Assembly (NCBI GenBank): GCA_900319385.1
Contig: ONOG01000020.1
Coordinates: 92,973-156,972, forward strand
Source: an uncultured Prevotellaceae bacterium
GTDB taxonomy: Bacteria > Bacteroidota > Bacteroidia > Bacteroidales > Bacteroidaceae
Reading direction: 5' to 3'
DNA: 64,000 nucleotides
Shown here in pieces: positions 17,284-27,040 of this stretch. Positions within the stretch are counted from its first letter, which is position 1, and each line of letters begins with the position of its first letter. The notes beneath the pieces are model-generated. The model was not told where the DNA came from. It did no database searches and saw only the letters and a list, made by a program, of their open reading frames with translations. The translations under genes were made by a program, and so were the position numbers.

Positions 17284-18204
17284 GTGAAAATTGATAGTTA
17301 TATCACGCTGCTACGTCCGCAACAATGGATTAAGAATGTGTTTGTGCTGCTGCCTGTTTTCTTCGGTCAGCAGCTGACATCGTGGCCTGCTCTGCGTGGG
17401 GCTCTGCTGATGGTGGTGGCTTTCTGTCTGGCTTCGGGCGGAATTTACTGCTTGAACGACTTGTGCGATGCGGATGCCGACCGCTTGCATCCACAGAAAC
17501 GCCTGCGTCCCATCGCCAGCGGACGGGTAAGCCGTCGATCTGCCATCATGCTGATGGGTGTGTGCTGGGCACTGGCGATGCTCGTGTCGTTTTCCATTTT
17601 TCACTTTTCACTTTTCACTTTTCACTTTTCACTTTTCACTTTTCACTTTTCACTTTCCACTTTCCTCGTTCCTCTCTATATCTTACTCAACATTCTCTAC
17701 AGTTTTTGGCTCAAACATATTGCAGGACTTGACTTGTTGTGCATCTCGTGCGGTTTTGTGCTGCGTGTGCTGGCTGGCGGTGCTGCTGCAGGCATTGTGG
17801 TGTCGGGTTGGCTGCTGACGATGACGCTGTTGCTCACGTTGTTTATTGCCTTGGGCAAACGGCGCGACGAGATGGCGGTGTATGGGATGACAGGTGTAAA
17901 GCCACGGCGCAACATCGGCTCTTATCGGCCGGAGTGGGTCAACCCTGCGCTCGTGGTACTGGCGCTGACGGTGCTGATTTGCTATGTGGCATATACGCTG
18001 AGCGACGAGGTACAGGAACGCCTGCATTATCCTTATCTCTACACAACTTCGATATATGTTGCTGCTGCTATCGGACGCTATCTGTACGTCATTGTTCGTC
18101 CGTCGGCGCTTACTTATTCTCCCACCCGCATTCTGCTGCACGACCGGTGGCTCCAAATCACTCTTGCTGTATGGCTCATCCACTTCGCCCTGATTCTGTA
18201 TTAG
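17284..18204 (+). CDS. UbiA-family prenyltransferase (decaprenylphosphate phosphoribosyltransferase-like) with repeat insertion
   Basis: 306 residues from GTG 17284; a TTG at 17269 is also in frame but is repeat sequence. YITLLRPQQWIKNVFVLLPVFF is the typical start. The Mg-diphosphate motif NDLCDADADRLHPQKRLRPIASG and the second motif LGKRRDE are intact. Nine or so spans are expected. The family transfers groups onto polyprenyl phosphate. At residues about 107-127 a 63-bp tract of nine TTTTCAC heptamers codes for three HFSLFTF-type repeats next to a membrane span. Being 21 codons long it keeps the frame, but one unit gained or lost would stop translation shortly after. The 3' end overlaps the HAD gene by 34 bp. 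Confidence 0.85.
   Translation: MKIDSYITLLRPQQWIKNVFVLLPVFFGQQLTSWPALRGALLMVVAFCLASGGIYCLNDLCDADADRLHPQKRLRPIASGRVSRRSAIMLMGVCWALAMLVSFSIFHFSLFTFHFSLFTFHFSLSTFLVPLYILLNILYSFWLKHIAGLDLLCISCGFVLRVLAGGAAAGIVVSGWLLTMTLLLTLFIALGKRRDEMAVYGMTGVKPRRNIGSYRPEWVNPALVVLALTVLICYVAYTLSDEVQERLHYPYLYTTSIYVAAAIGRYLYVIVRPSALTYSPTRILLHDRWLQITLAVWLIHFALILY
17602..17664 (+). repeat. nine-unit TTTTCAC-type heptamer tract inside the UbiA gene
   Basis: CAC recurs every 7 bp from 17602 to 17658. Seven units are perfect CACTTTT and the last two are CACTTTC. All three forward frames are open through it. The other two frames meet stops at 17732 and 17818. Confidence 0.95.
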
Positions 18205-18776
18205 CTGCATTCGACCTCGACGGGACGCTGACCCGCCGCGACACATTGCTACATTTCTTGCTGTTCACTCGCGGTTGGTGGCGTGTCGGGCTGTCGCTAT
18301 TGATGCTGTCACCACTGATGGCGTTAGCCTTGCTGGGGGTGTGCAATGGTGGACGAGCGAAAGAGCGTCTGCTACGATGGCATTTCCGCGGAACGACCCG
18401 AGTGCAGATGCAGGCGTGGGGTGAGGAATTTGCTGCTGTGGCGATGCGCTGGCTCAACGAGCCTGTCGTCGAGCTGTTGCGACGTCATCAGCGTGAGGGG
18501 CATACGGTGTGTGTGGTCAGTGCGAGCATCGACGATTGGGTGCGGCCCATTTGTGCGCAACTCAGCATTGTTCACGTGATTGCCACCCAATTTGATTACG
18601 ATGCCAACAGTCGGCTGACGGGCTGCTTTGCAACGCCGAATTGTTCAGGCAAAGAAAAAGTTCGTCGGCTGCTGGACGAGTTTCCAAACCGTAGCCACTA
18701 TAAGCTCTATGCCTACGGAAACAGCCATGGCGATGACGCCCTGCTGGAGGAAGCGGATGAAAAATTAAAAGTTTAA
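18171..18776 (+). CDS. HAD-family phosphatase (SerB/HAD-IB type)
   Basis: 201 residues from ATG 18171, inside the 3' end of the prenyltransferase gene, so the two are coupled. The HAD nucleophile motif is AAFDLDGTLTRRDTLLHF, motif II is VVSAS near residue 120, the lysine is in SGKEKVRRLL and the metal motif is YGNSHGDDALLEEADE. A hydrophobic hairpin follows motif I. It may dephosphorylate the lipid product made upstream (inference, as for DPPR phosphatases). The C-terminus stops at ADEKLKV, where relatives usually run on about ten residues; the last codons and the stop are formed by AAAAATT/AAAAGTT repeat sequence. Confidence 0.85.
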   Translation: MAHPLRPDSVLAAFDLDGTLTRRDTLLHFLLFTRGWWRVGLSLLMLSPLMALALLGVCNGGRAKERLLRWHFRGTTRVQMQAWGEEFAAVAMRWLNEPVVELLRRHQREGHTVCVVSASIDDWVRPICAQLSIVHVIATQFDYDANSRLTGCFATPNCSGKEKVRRLLDEFPNRSHYKLYAYGNSHGDDALLEEADEKLKV

Positions 18777-18806
18777 AGCCCCCTACCCTCTCTCAGGGAG
18801 GGGAAC
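18766..18806. repeat. repeat junction forming the ends of two convergent genes
   Basis: AAAAATT/AAAAGTT units supply the stop of the HAD gene. A GGGAGGGG-type repeat next to them supplies the last residues and the stop (VPLPERG) of the glycosyltransferase gene on the other strand. Only 6 bp separate the two stops. Confidence 0.75.
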
Positions 18807-19955
18807 TAACACTCTGATGGATGTGATAAGAGCTTGGGTTGTAGGATGCCATGTCACGAGCCAATTACGACGTTTCGGATTGGCGGGGTGCTCCAGTCGC
18901 TGTAGCATTTCAGCATAAGAACTGCGCTCTGCATTATAGACAAGCAGTTCGGCATCCTGTGTTCCGTATGGTTGAAGGGTAATGCCGTTGCTTGCCAGGA
19001 GGGTGCGTACTGCCTCGTAGCCTTCGGCATCGTCAGGCGTAAGGTAGGCGTAGGTGTTGCGCTGAAGTTGGCGGAGCGTGGCTCGGTCGTTGTCGAAGTT
19101 TTTGTTGAGTTGCAGGTTGAAATAGGAGAAGATGCCTTTCAAGAAAATGGCAGCTTTGATGGGGAGGGATACCAACAGATTGTAGTGGCTGAAATGCTTG
19201 CGAAAGAAAATGAGCATGGCCTCGTAGAAAGTACGTACGTAGCGGTAAGTGCTTTCATGGGTGCTTTCGCCCTTGTAGTGGAGGATGGGGGTCGGGAGGT
19301 ATAGGTTGTGAAGTCCGGTTTGGAGGATGCGGTAGGAGAGGTCAATGTCCTCGCCATACATGAAGAAGTCTTCGTCGAGCGTTCCGCTCTGCTTGAGTGT
19401 CGAACGGCGGGTGAAGAAGAAGGCTCCGCTGACGACTTCAATCTCGTTGACATGGCGTGCGTCGAGATACTGCATATAGTATCGCCCAAAGGTGCGGCTC
19501 TGGGGAAATAGACGTCCCAAGCCAGACATCTTGCAGAATGCAGTGAATGGGGTTGGGATGCTACGGCGGGATTCGGGCGCAAACGTTCCGTCGGCATTGA
19601 GCATTCGCACACCCAGTGCACCTGCATCGGGTCGAGATTCCATCAGTTCGATGCAGTCGGTAAGTGTGTGCTCAGTGACAATAGTATCAGGGTTGAGCAG
19701 CAGAATATATTTGCCGCGAGCCTTGGCGATGGCCTGGTTGTTGGCACGGGCAAAACCGACATTTTCCTTGTTCCAAATATAACGAACAGCGGGATGCAAA
19801 GGCTGGAGAAACTCGATACTGCCGTCGGACGAATTGTTATCGACGACGAAGATTTCGTGTTCTATATTCGCTGCCGCTTGCTCCACACTGGATAGGCACT
19901 GGTGCAGGTAGTGGCGGACGTTATAGCTGACGATGATGACGCTGAGTTGTAGCAT
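18783..19955 (-). CDS. family 2 glycosyltransferase
   Basis: 390 residues from ATG 19955 (MLQLSVIIVSYN). GT-A fold: nucleotide-sugar site VVDNNSSDGS, LLLNPDTIV as the DxD-like motif, GVRMLNADGTFAPESRRSIPTP, and SGAFFFTRRSTLKQSGTLDEDFFMYGEDIDLSYR, a signature of rhamnosyltransferase-like GT2 enzymes. A C-terminal region of about 130 residues lacks clear motifs. The acceptor is unknown. Its start lies inside the small membrane protein gene (35 bp overlap). The final residues VPLPERG come from a dispersed repeat. Confidence 0.9.
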   Translation of the reverse strand: MLQLSVIIVSYNVRHYLHQCLSSVEQAAANIEHEIFVVDNNSSDGSIEFLQPLHPAVRYIWNKENVGFARANNQAIAKARGKYILLLNPDTIVTEHTLTDCIELMESRPDAGALGVRMLNADGTFAPESRRSIPTPFTAFCKMSGLGRLFPQSRTFGRYYMQYLDARHVNEIEVVSGAFFFTRRSTLKQSGTLDEDFFMYGEDIDLSYRILQTGLHNLYLPTPILHYKGESTHESTYRYVRTFYEAMLIFFRKHFSHYNLLVSLPIKAAIFLKGIFSYFNLQLNKNFDNDRATLRQLQRNTYAYLTPDDAEGYEAVRTLLASNGITLQPYGTQDAELLVYNAERSSYAEMLQRLEHPANPKRRNWLVTWHPTTQALITSIRVLVPLPERG

Positions 19956-20268
19956 AGCAGTACCAGAGTGAAAGATAGGCGATGGCTGCACAGAGCAGGC
20001 CTGTGGAGCGAAGGGTTAAATAATAGATGGCTATGTCGATGATGATGACAAGCGTGACAAGCAGCATGCACAGCACCGGACGTCGCGACAGATAGTAGGC
20101 GGCAAGAACAGAAGCAACGGTCATTGCGATGCAGACAAGGCTGAGGACATATTCCACCTGCTGCATCTCGACGGGTGCAAACACACCATTGGGGATGACA
20201 TCTTTCTCGCCAAAGAAAAACATCAGGATGGCGGAAATATGGGCTGCGATGAAGAGGAGATGATACAA
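19921..20268 (-). CDS. small membrane protein of unknown function
   Basis: 115 residues with four hydrophobic segments (HLLFIAAHISAILMFFF; YVLSLVCIAMTVASVLAAYYL; LCMLLVTLVIIIDIAIYYL; GLLCAAIAYLSLWYCYA). No known motif. It lies between recR and the glycosyltransferase and overlaps the latter, so co-expression is likely. The gene is also unmistakably coding by its clean hydrophobic pattern, but I cannot assign a role. Confidence 0.75.
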   Translation of the reverse strand: MYHLLFIAAHISAILMFFFGEKDVIPNGVFAPVEMQQVEYVLSLVCIAMTVASVLAAYYLSRRPVLCMLLVTLVIIIDIAIYYLTLRSTGLLCAAIAYLSLWYCYATTQRHHRQL

Positions 20269-20274
20269 TTGAAA

Positions 20275-20310
20275 ATTGAAAATTAATAATTAAAAATTAA
20301 AAATTAAAAA
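20275..20310 (-). repeat. AAAAATT heptamer tract
   Basis: Tandem AAAAATT units between recR and the small membrane protein gene. Confidence 0.75.
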
Positions 20311-20931
20311 TTAAAAACTAAATGGCACACGATTGACGAGGGAACGTCCGAGCGTTACTTCGTCGGTGTATTGCAGTTCGTCGTTGATAGAAATACCGCG
20401 TGCCAGGGTTGTGATTTTGAGGTCGTGGACGTCTTGCAGTCGACGATAGATGTAGAAGTTGGTGGTATCGCCTTCCATCGTCGAACTGAGTGCAAGGATG
20501 ACTTCCTCTACCCCACCCTGGTGAACACGCTCTACCAGGCTCTCGATTTCCAAATCGGAAGGTGAAATGCCATCCATAGGCGAGATGACCCCGCCCAGCA
20601 CATGGTAGAGTCCGTGGTACTGAGTAGTGGCCTCGAGAGCCATGACGTCTTGGAAATTTTCAACCACACAAACCTGTGTACCATCGCGCAGTGGATTGCT
20701 GCAAATGGCACACAGGTCGGTGTCGCTGATGTTGTGGCACTGATGGCAGTAGTGCACATCGTGGCACAAGTTCGTCAGGCTTTGGGCAAAGGTATCGACA
20801 GCGGAAGGTTCGAGTTTCAACAAATGAAGCACCAGACGCAAGGCGGTCTTGCGTCCGATGCCTGGAAGTTTGGAGAACTCATCCACCGCCTTGTCGAGCA
20901 GTGCTGAGGACAAAGTGGGTGTATCGCTCAC
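20311..20931 (-). CDS. recR: recombination mediator RecR
   Basis: 206 residues, full length. It acts with RecO/RecF in loading RecA at gaps. Domains in order are the helix-hairpin-helix ([20 protein letters not shown]), the zinc finger ([19 protein letters not shown]), and the Toprim domain ([35 protein letters not shown]) with a C-terminal ARGI.. TLGRSLVNR. The start is GTG at 20931, overlapping the TGA of the protease gene by 4 bp, an odd partner for a DNA repair gene. Confidence 0.97.
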   Translation of the reverse strand: MSDTPTLSSALLDKAVDEFSKLPGIGRKTALRLVLHLLKLEPSAVDTFAQSLTNLCHDVHYCHQCHNISDTDLCAICSNPLRDGTQVCVVENFQDVMALEATTQYHGLYHVLGGVISPMDGISPSDLEIESLVERVHQGGVEEVILALSSTMEGDTTNFYIYRRLQDVHDLKITTLARGISINDELQYTDEVTLGRSLVNRVPFSF

Positions 20932-23900
20932 TTGATCAGAACTTTTTTACCATCGATGATGTAGAGACCGCGAGAGGCCTTCTCCACACGACGACCCGAG
21001 AGATCGTAGATGACACCTTGATTTCCACCCTCATGGGTTTCGACCCGTACAATACCTGTCGGTGTCTTTTCTTCCTCGGTGAGGGCACGTACGTAGTAGA
21101 GGCGGAAGTCATCAGCCTTGTACCATGTATCGTTGGTCACACCGTCGGTGGGAGTTTCGTCTTCGGGTTTTACAATGTTCACACCGAAGGTGAGGGTTTC
21201 GCCTTCGTGGATGACAATGTTTTCGATTTGAGCGTCACGCAGGTAGTAGATTCCGTAGTCGCTGGCTCCCACTGTGCTCTCCATGTCGTTGGCAAAGAGG
21301 GTGACGGCTCCGTCAATGTCTGTACCCAACTTGGCAGTCAGCGTATAGACACCTTCAGGAATGTTCTCGATGGTCTGCTGAATCGCGTTGCCTTGGCCGC
21401 TGTAGAGGATGTAGTCGCCATGTGCACCGGCTCCACGATAGAAGACGTCGCTGTTCTTCTTGACAGAATTGCCAGTGGCAGATTTCCATCCAGTTGACGA
21501 AGCCTCTTCGAACGACGGATTGATGATGAGCGAGGTGACATCGTAGCCAGCAGGCAGGTGTTCGCCACTGATGTGGCGGGTGAAGTCTTCAATCTTATCC
21601 TGCAACATCTTGTTTAGATCGCGAGCCTCGTCATTAGTATATTCACGAGTTGTGAATGCATGCTCGCAGCTTGCGATGCTTGCCTGCATGTCTTCACATG
21701 TTTCATCCGACACAATGCTGCTATACTTGTCGTATGTCTCATGAGCTAAAGCTATGTTCTTTGCCATAGTCACATAGATAGGATCGGTCGAAAGGTTGCT
21801 CGTGCTGCGGAAGTCTTTTTTCACATCAGAGGGTGCAAAATAGCCACCGAAGGCTGCGACATCAACACTTTCTTTCGCCAAGCGGAAATAGTCGTTATCA
21901 AGATAGAATGCCTCCTGCGGGATAGTCGTGTTGACAAAGGTTCCCTTCAAGGCTGCATCGACATTTTCAACGGGTTCTGCCACGACATCGACATCCGTTG
22001 CTGTGAGCACTTGACGGCTGCTCGACGATATCATCATGAGATAGGTCTTGCCAGCCTCCAGTTCGGTTACGATGCTGGTCTTATTGGTGATGCCAGTACT
22101 GCTGTGCGAATCGATTTGCTTGGCCAGAACGCCTTCGGGAACAGTAAAGTTGCAGGGCACTGTGACAAGTACCCACTCACCAGGAGTGGCATTGAGGTTT
22201 AGCTCCACTTTGGCTGCATGGATGTTGCTTGGAATGGCAAAGTCACAACCCACACAGAGTGAGAGATAGTCTGCCGTGTTGGTGAACGTGTTGACAATAT
22301 TCTTGCCTGTAACTTCGACACCTTCGCCAACAAGAACCTGTACATAATCCTTGTCTTGCAGGGTGGGTACACGGTTGAAACCGGTAACATTGGACAGGTC
22401 GAACGCTACAGCACCAGCATTGCTTCTATTCTTAGTCAATGTCTCATAGCTGTGTGCATTCCACGTGCCGCTAAACACGAGGACGTTGTCCTCAAGCGTC
22501 GCCGTGAGCGGCTCTGTTTCCTCTTCACTCAGCAAGAAATAAACCATTTCTGCTCCTTCCTCATACGTCATGACTGCTTCCGTTTTCAGCGAGAGAGGAT
22601 CGGTCAGCCGAGCAGCATAAAGTTTGCCTTTCTCGATGGGAACCGAGGCGGTGTTTGAGATATCGAAACGGAACTCACCAGCGCTGTGTGCGTCGATGCT
22701 CGTATGGTTGGCCATCTTGTTACCAAGCTCCGTGAAGGTCTCGCCATCGTCCTCACTGACGAGAATCTGCAGGCGGGGCGACTCCTGATAGCTGATGTCG
22801 GTATTGTTGAATACATCGGCATAGACGGTGACATTCGTGCCATTAACAACTGTGAAATCATGACCTCCGTGATTCTCTGTCAGCGTGTTGTCGAGCACCT
22901 GCAAGCCTCGCAGCCTCAAGTCGTAGGACGAACGAGTTGGGGTCAGCTGCTGACGAGCCAGCACATTCAGTTTCTCGTCGGTGATAGCAATATAGTAGTC
23001 ACGTTCCTGAGTGGGATTGGCTGTGAACTCCACCGTCACCTCACTGCCATCGTTCGGGATGGTCACCACCTGACTCGACTTGGCATCCGAGAGTTTCGAA
23101 GGCGTAGTGTAAGAGGTCGTAAGATAGAAATACACACCCTCAAGCGGGAAAGTGCTGTTGTTCTTCAACGTCACTTCCACCTTGTTCTGGTGGCTGACGA
23201 TAAAGCCCTCGGGAGTAGCAATCGCGGCAGATACGTTTAGTTTCTTCGGCTTCACGTCATAAACAATACAGGGGTTGAAGCCAAAACCATTCACGCCTAC
23301 AGCAGTTGTATTGTCGGGTTTCGTGTAGTATTCAGCCAGAACGTACCAGCCGTCACCCTGTCCGCCCCAACCGAAGTTGAAGTGATAAGTGTCGTCACTG
23401 GGTCGATAGCCATCGAGCACAATGGCATGCCCCTCGTTGGCTTCGTTATAGCCGGCATAAACGATAGGGCGCTTCTCCAGCATGTTTGCGTAAGCAATCT
23501 GATCCAACTCTGAATGCCCCAGCCACTTGTGCTTACTGGACACATTGAAGAGACTACTGAAGGGGCTGACCAAATTCTCGATGTGTGTGCCAGAGGATGC
23601 ATCATAAGTCATCCATGCCGAGGCACCGACAGCCAGCATCAGGGTCGATATCACCTCATCGTATTCTGCCGGATGGCTGTCGTTGTAGTGCAGGAGCATC
23701 AACTCCCACTTCAGTGGAGTGCCCTTCGGAATGCTAACCGTCACGGGAGCACCGAAATCGTATGTCGGTGTCGAACCTTGCAGTTCGGCAGGCAGGTCCT
23801 TGTGGAAATAGTAGAGCACTTGGCAAGCAGCTGTTGCCACACAGCCCGTAGCCGAGTGGTTTTTTCCGTCGTAGAGCGGAGTGCGGTTGAAGTAAGGCCA

Positions 23901-24398
23901 CGACTGATGCCAGTGTGTTTGAATCAGAGGATCAACCTTGACACGACCCGTAGCAGCCTTGCGCACACCTGTAGCAGTATAAGCCGCCTTGCGGGCCTCG
24001 CTCTGCAAGCTCTCGTTAAGGCCTGCAGTCTGAAGGTTCTCGACGTAAGCACCCATCGTCTCCAGCCAGCTTAGCAGCTGCGGTGGCATCTGATTCTCGA
24101 CAAAGTCGCCGCTCTCCGTGTAGCCGAGCACCTGCGGCAGGCAGTCGTCACCACTGACAATGACAAAGCCCTGTCCCTCGCCACGAGAGAAGACGTAGTA
24201 AGGCGCAGCCTCTCTCGTTTTGGCAGGCAGACGCCGAGCCTTTGCTTCGTCGCGGCCGGCGCGTTTCACAAGCATTGCCTCCGAGGTGTCAATCAGATAG
24301 TCGGATGCAATGTCCTTTGCTTTCTGCAGGTCGATTGGGTCGGCCTTGGCACCCACCGCCACCAGCAGCAAGGCACCCAAAAGTAGTTTCTTTTTCAT
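20928..24398 (-). CDS. secreted C10 (streptopain-like) cysteine protease, large multidomain
   Basis: 1156 residues. A signal peptide ends at KAD20, followed by a Spi-type propeptide (about 21-140) and a C10 protease domain. Cys186 is in [18 protein letters not shown] and His324 in [11 protein letters not shown], followed by the family [12 protein letters not shown]. Beta-rich repeats occupy about 390-800, then a helical segment, and about 960-1115 looks like a carbohydrate-binding-type jelly roll ([11 protein letters not shown]). The end [24 protein letters not shown] resembles Bacteroidetes type IX sorting tails. It probably degrades proteins outside the cell. It has no close partner other than recR downstream. 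Confidence 0.9.
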   Translation of the reverse strand: MKKKLLLGALLLVAVGAKADPIDLQKAKDIASDYLIDTSEAMLVKRAGRDEAKARRLPAKTREAAPYYVFSRGEGQGFVIVSGDDCLPQVLGYTESGDFVENQMPPQLLSWLETMGAYVENLQTAGLNESLQSEARKAAYTATGVRKAATGRVKVDPLIQTHWHQSWPYFNRTPLYDGKNHSATGCVATAACQVLYYFHKDLPAELQGSTPTYDFGAPVTVSIPKGTPLKWELMLLHYNDSHPAEYDEVISTLMLAVGASAWMTYDASSGTHIENLVSPFSSLFNVSSKHKWLGHSELDQIAYANMLEKRPIVYAGYNEANEGHAIVLDGYRPSDDTYHFNFGWGGQGDGWYVLAEYYTKPDNTTAVGVNGFGFNPCIVYDVKPKKLNVSAAIATPEGFIVSHQNKVEVTLKNNSTFPLEGVYFYLTTSYTTPSKLSDAKSSQVVTIPNDGSEVTVEFTANPTQERDYYIAITDEKLNVLARQQLTPTRSSYDLRLRGLQVLDNTLTENHGGHDFTVVNGTNVTVYADVFNNTDISYQESPRLQILVSEDDGETFTELGNKMANHTSIDAHSAGEFRFDISNTASVPIEKGKLYAARLTDPLSLKTEAVMTYEEGAEMVYFLLSEEETEPLTATLEDNVLVFSGTWNAHSYETLTKNRSNAGAVAFDLSNVTGFNRVPTLQDKDYVQVLVGEGVEVTGKNIVNTFTNTADYLSLCVGCDFAIPSNIHAAKVELNLNATPGEWVLVTVPCNFTVPEGVLAKQIDSHSSTGITNKTSIVTELEAGKTYLMMISSSSRQVLTATDVDVVAEPVENVDAALKGTFVNTTIPQEAFYLDNDYFRLAKESVDVAAFGGYFAPSDVKKDFRSTSNLSTDPIYVTMAKNIALAHETYDKYSSIVSDETCEDMQASIASCEHAFTTREYTNDEARDLNKMLQDKIEDFTRHISGEHLPAGYDVTSLIINPSFEEASSTGWKSATGNSVKKNSDVFYRGAGAHGDYILYSGQGNAIQQTIENIPEGVYTLTAKLGTDIDGAVTLFANDMESTVGASDYGIYYLRDAQIENIVIHEGETLTFGVNIVKPEDETPTDGVTNDTWYKADDFRLYYVRALTEEEKTPTGIVRVETHEGGNQGVIYDLSGRRVEKASRGLYIIDGKKVLIK

Positions 24399-24440
24399 GA
24401 ATAATAATTATTAGGTGTTAGTTAGTTTTCACTTTTCACT

Positions 24441-24579
24441 TAATTGTGTTTTGAAGACAACTTTCGACAACTTTGGACAACATGGGACAACGATTGCGTA
24501 CTGTGTGTGACTATAAGGTTGTTGTCCTTGGTTGTCATGTGTTGTCTTGGTTGTCTTGTGGGGAATTCACTTTTCACTT
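24441..24579 (+). repeat. long imperfect palindrome of GACAAC/GTTGTC units, copy 2
   Basis: Near-identical to 14363-14509, with two instead of three AACTTTSGAC units. It stands 42 bp upstream of the protease start. TTTTCAC heptamers lie on both sides. Confidence 0.85.
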
Positions 24580-24607
24580 TTCACTTTTCACTTTTCATTT
24601 TTAATAT

Positions 24608-24834
24608 AGGTTTCGTATGTATCATCACGCAGAGGCGCAGAGTGCGCAGAGACGAATCTCATTACCCATTATAAGTTCTGCGCAGAGACGCAGCTAAAGC
24701 TGCGAGGCCGCGGAGGCCTCTGCGCTCTCGCAGCTTTAGCTGCGTCTCTGCGTAGCGCAAATGTATCTATTCTGTATCATAAAACTCCGCGCTCTCTGCG
24801 CCTCTGCGTGGGATATCCTAACATCCGAAACTTT
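24608..24834 (+). repeat. MITE-like palindromic element, CGCAGAGG family, copy 2
   Basis: Reverse complement of 17016-17180, with an additional nested palindrome of about 65 bp inside (AGCTAAAGCTGCG.. CGCAGCTTTAGCT). Ends are GTTTCGTATG and CATCCGAAACTTT. It lies between the protease promoter region and the lepA 3' end. Confidence 0.85.
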
Positions 24835-24860
24835 AATTTTTAATTTTTAATTTTACATGG

Positions 24861-26648
24861 TTAATCCCCATCGAGCTTCAGCACGGCCAGGAACGCCTTC
24901 TGCGGCACCTGCACGTTGCCGATTTGCTTCATGCGCTTCTTACCACGCTTCTGTTTCTCAAGCAACTTGCGCTTGCGGCTGACGTCGCCGCCATAGCACT
25001 TTGCAGTCACATCCTTGCGCACCTGCTTCACCGTTTCGCGGGCAATAATCTTGCCGCCGATAGCCGCCTGAATGGCGATGTCGAACTGCTGGCGGGGCAG
25101 CAGTTCTTTCAGCCTTTCACACATACGACGCCCCAGCGTCACCGAGTTATCGACGTGGGTCAGCGTCGAAAGCGCATCCACACTCTCACCGTTAAGCAGA
25201 ATATCCAGTTTAACCAGTTTCGACGGACGGAAACCTGCCGGAGCATAGTCGAACGACGCATAGCCACGGCTGATGCTCTTCAGTTTGTCGTAGAAGTCAA
25301 TCACAATCTCGCCCAGCGGCATCAGGAACTGAATCTCCACACGGTTACCCGTAATGAACTCCTGCTTCACCAGCTCACCGCGCTTCGAGAGGCACAACGT
25401 CATGATGGGGCCGATGTAGTTGGCCGTCGTGATGATGGTGGCACGGATATATGGTTCCTCCACATGCTCGATGGCGGTAGGATCAGGCATGCCGCTCGGG
25501 TTGTGCACCTCCTGCGCCACCCCATGTTTGTCGTACACCATGTACGACACGTTGGGCACCGTCGTGATGACATCCATGTCGAACTCACGGTCCAGGCGCT
25601 CCTGCACAATCTCCATGTGCAGCAAGCCGAGAAATCCGCAGCGGAATCCGAAACCCAGCGCCGCACTGCTCTCGTGCTGAAACGACAGCGAGGCATCATT
25701 CAACTGAAGTTTCTCCAGCGACGTGCGCAGGTTCTCATAATCTTCCGTCTCAATCGGATAGACACCGGCAAACACCATCGGCTTCACCTCCTGGAAACCC
25801 TCAATCGCCTCGGGCGCAGGGTTCTGCACCGTGGTGATGGTGTCGCCCACCTTCACCTCCGTCGCATTCTTAATGCCGCTCACGATGTAGCCCACATCGC
25901 CCGTACGCAGTTCCCTGCGCGGCACCATATCCATTTTCAGCACACCGATTTCTTCGGCCTGATATTCCTTCTTCGTATTGATGAACTGCACCTTCTGCCC
26001 AGGTCGCAACACACCATTCACAATCTTAAAGTAGGCAATGATGCCACGATAGCTGTTGAACACCGAGTCGAAAATCAGCGCCTGCAACGGAGCATCTGGG
26101 TCACCCTTGGGAGCAGGGATGCGCTGCACCACCGCTTCCAGAATCTCGTCCACACCTTCACCCGTCTTGCCACTGGCCAGGATGATGTCGTCGCGATCGC
26201 AGCCGATGAGATCGACAATCTCGTCGGCCACCTCGTCGGGCATAGCGTTGGGCATGTCAATCTTGTTGATGACAGGAATGATCTCCAGATTGTGGTCGAT
26301 GGCCATGTAGAGGTTCGAAATCGTCTGCGCCTGCACGCCCTGTGTAGCGTCCACAACGAGCAAGGCTCCCTCGCAAGCCGCAATCGAGCGCGACACCTCA
26401 TAGGAGAAATCGACATGTCCAGGAGTGTCAATGAGGTTCAGGATATAGGTTTCACCACCCGATTGGTGCTCCATCTGAATGGCATGACTCTTGATGGTGA
26501 TGCCACGTTCCCTCTCCAAGTCCATGTCGTCGAGCATCTGTCCCTCCGTCACCTGAATCGTGTTCGTACGTTCCAGCAGTCGGTCAGCCAGCGTCGATTT
26601 CCCATGGTCGATATGGGCAATGATGCAAAAATTACGTATATTCTTCAT
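24861..26648 (-). CDS. lepA: elongation factor 4 (back-translocating GTPase)
   Basis: 595 residues from ATG 26648 ([26 protein letters not shown]). GTPase motifs are AHIDHGKST (G1), RGITIKSHA (G2), DTPGHVDF (G3) and NKIDMPNA (G4). Domain II, the EF-G-like domains, and the LepA-specific C-terminal domain ending [12 protein letters not shown] are all present. Acts on stalled ribosomes. Earlier in-frame start codons lie beyond the promoter and are rejected. It is single-gene, with a promoter at 26706-26736 that has a duplicate copy 221 bp upstream. Confidence 0.97.
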   Translation of the reverse strand: MKNIRNFCIIAHIDHGKSTLADRLLERTNTIQVTEGQMLDDMDLERERGITIKSHAIQMEHQSGGETYILNLIDTPGHVDFSYEVSRSIAACEGALLVVDATQGVQAQTISNLYMAIDHNLEIIPVINKIDMPNAMPDEVADEIVDLIGCDRDDIILASGKTGEGVDEILEAVVQRIPAPKGDPDAPLQALIFDSVFNSYRGIIAYFKIVNGVLRPGQKVQFINTKKEYQAEEIGVLKMDMVPRRELRTGDVGYIVSGIKNATEVKVGDTITTVQNPAPEAIEGFQEVKPMVFAGVYPIETEDYENLRTSLEKLQLNDASLSFQHESSAALGFGFRCGFLGLLHMEIVQERLDREFDMDVITTVPNVSYMVYDKHGVAQEVHNPSGMPDPTAIEHVEEPYIRATIITTANYIGPIMTLCLSKRGELVKQEFITGNRVEIQFLMPLGEIVIDFYDKLKSISRGYASFDYAPAGFRPSKLVKLDILLNGESVDALSTLTHVDNSVTLGRRMCERLKELLPRQQFDIAIQAAIGGKIIARETVKQVRKDVTAKCYGGDVSRKRKLLEKQKRGKKRMKQIGNVQVPQKAFLAVLKLDGD

Positions 26649-26705
26649 GAGTTGTTTTCTATTCAAATGGCCAATGGTGACAAGCACGCATTACGGAACA
26701 TCGTG

Positions 26706-26736
26706 CAAAGTTACGATTAAGTGAGCGGAAAACAAA
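26706..26736 (-). promoter_or_regulatory. lepA promoter, proximal copy
   Basis: Minus strand TTTG (26736-26733), 19 bp, TAACTTTG (26713-26706), about 58 bp before the lepA ATG. The -7 box and 20 adjacent bases are repeated exactly at 26927-26954. Confidence 0.7.
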
Positions 26737-26954
26737 ACAAAAGACAAAGTTTTTGGTTTTGTTTTCCCGAACAACCACGCGAAATCGTAGCGCGGTTTGC
26801 AACGCCAGCGCGAAATCGTAGCGCTGGTTGCGACGACGAGAGATTTATCTCTCCCAAGGAGTGCCGAAGGCTAAGGGAGATTTATCTCCCCAAAGGAGTC
26901 CGCAAAGCGGCTACCTTCGGCGAAGCCAAAGTTACGATTAAGTGAGCGGAAAAC
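26706..26954. repeat. 28-bp perfect direct repeat bracketing a 193-bp palindromic insert
   Basis: 26706-26733 and 26927-26954 are identical. Between them are two copies of a 29-30 bp unit (GCGAAATCGTAGCGC) and two copies of a GAGATTTATCTC-type unit with CAAAGCGG.. fold-backs. The repeat carries the lepA -7 box, so either a tandem duplication or a target-site duplication created a second box. Confidence 0.8.
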
Positions 26955-27040
26955 CAATTTTATTTCAATTTATTGTCAAGGGTAAATCACGATCGTGAAT
27001 CGTACAAAACGATTTTAACATTTCCTTCCATTTCCGACAA

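Noticed and set aside
24924..26720. 598-residue plus-strand gene
   Set aside because: Antisense to lepA; Arg/His-rich shadow.
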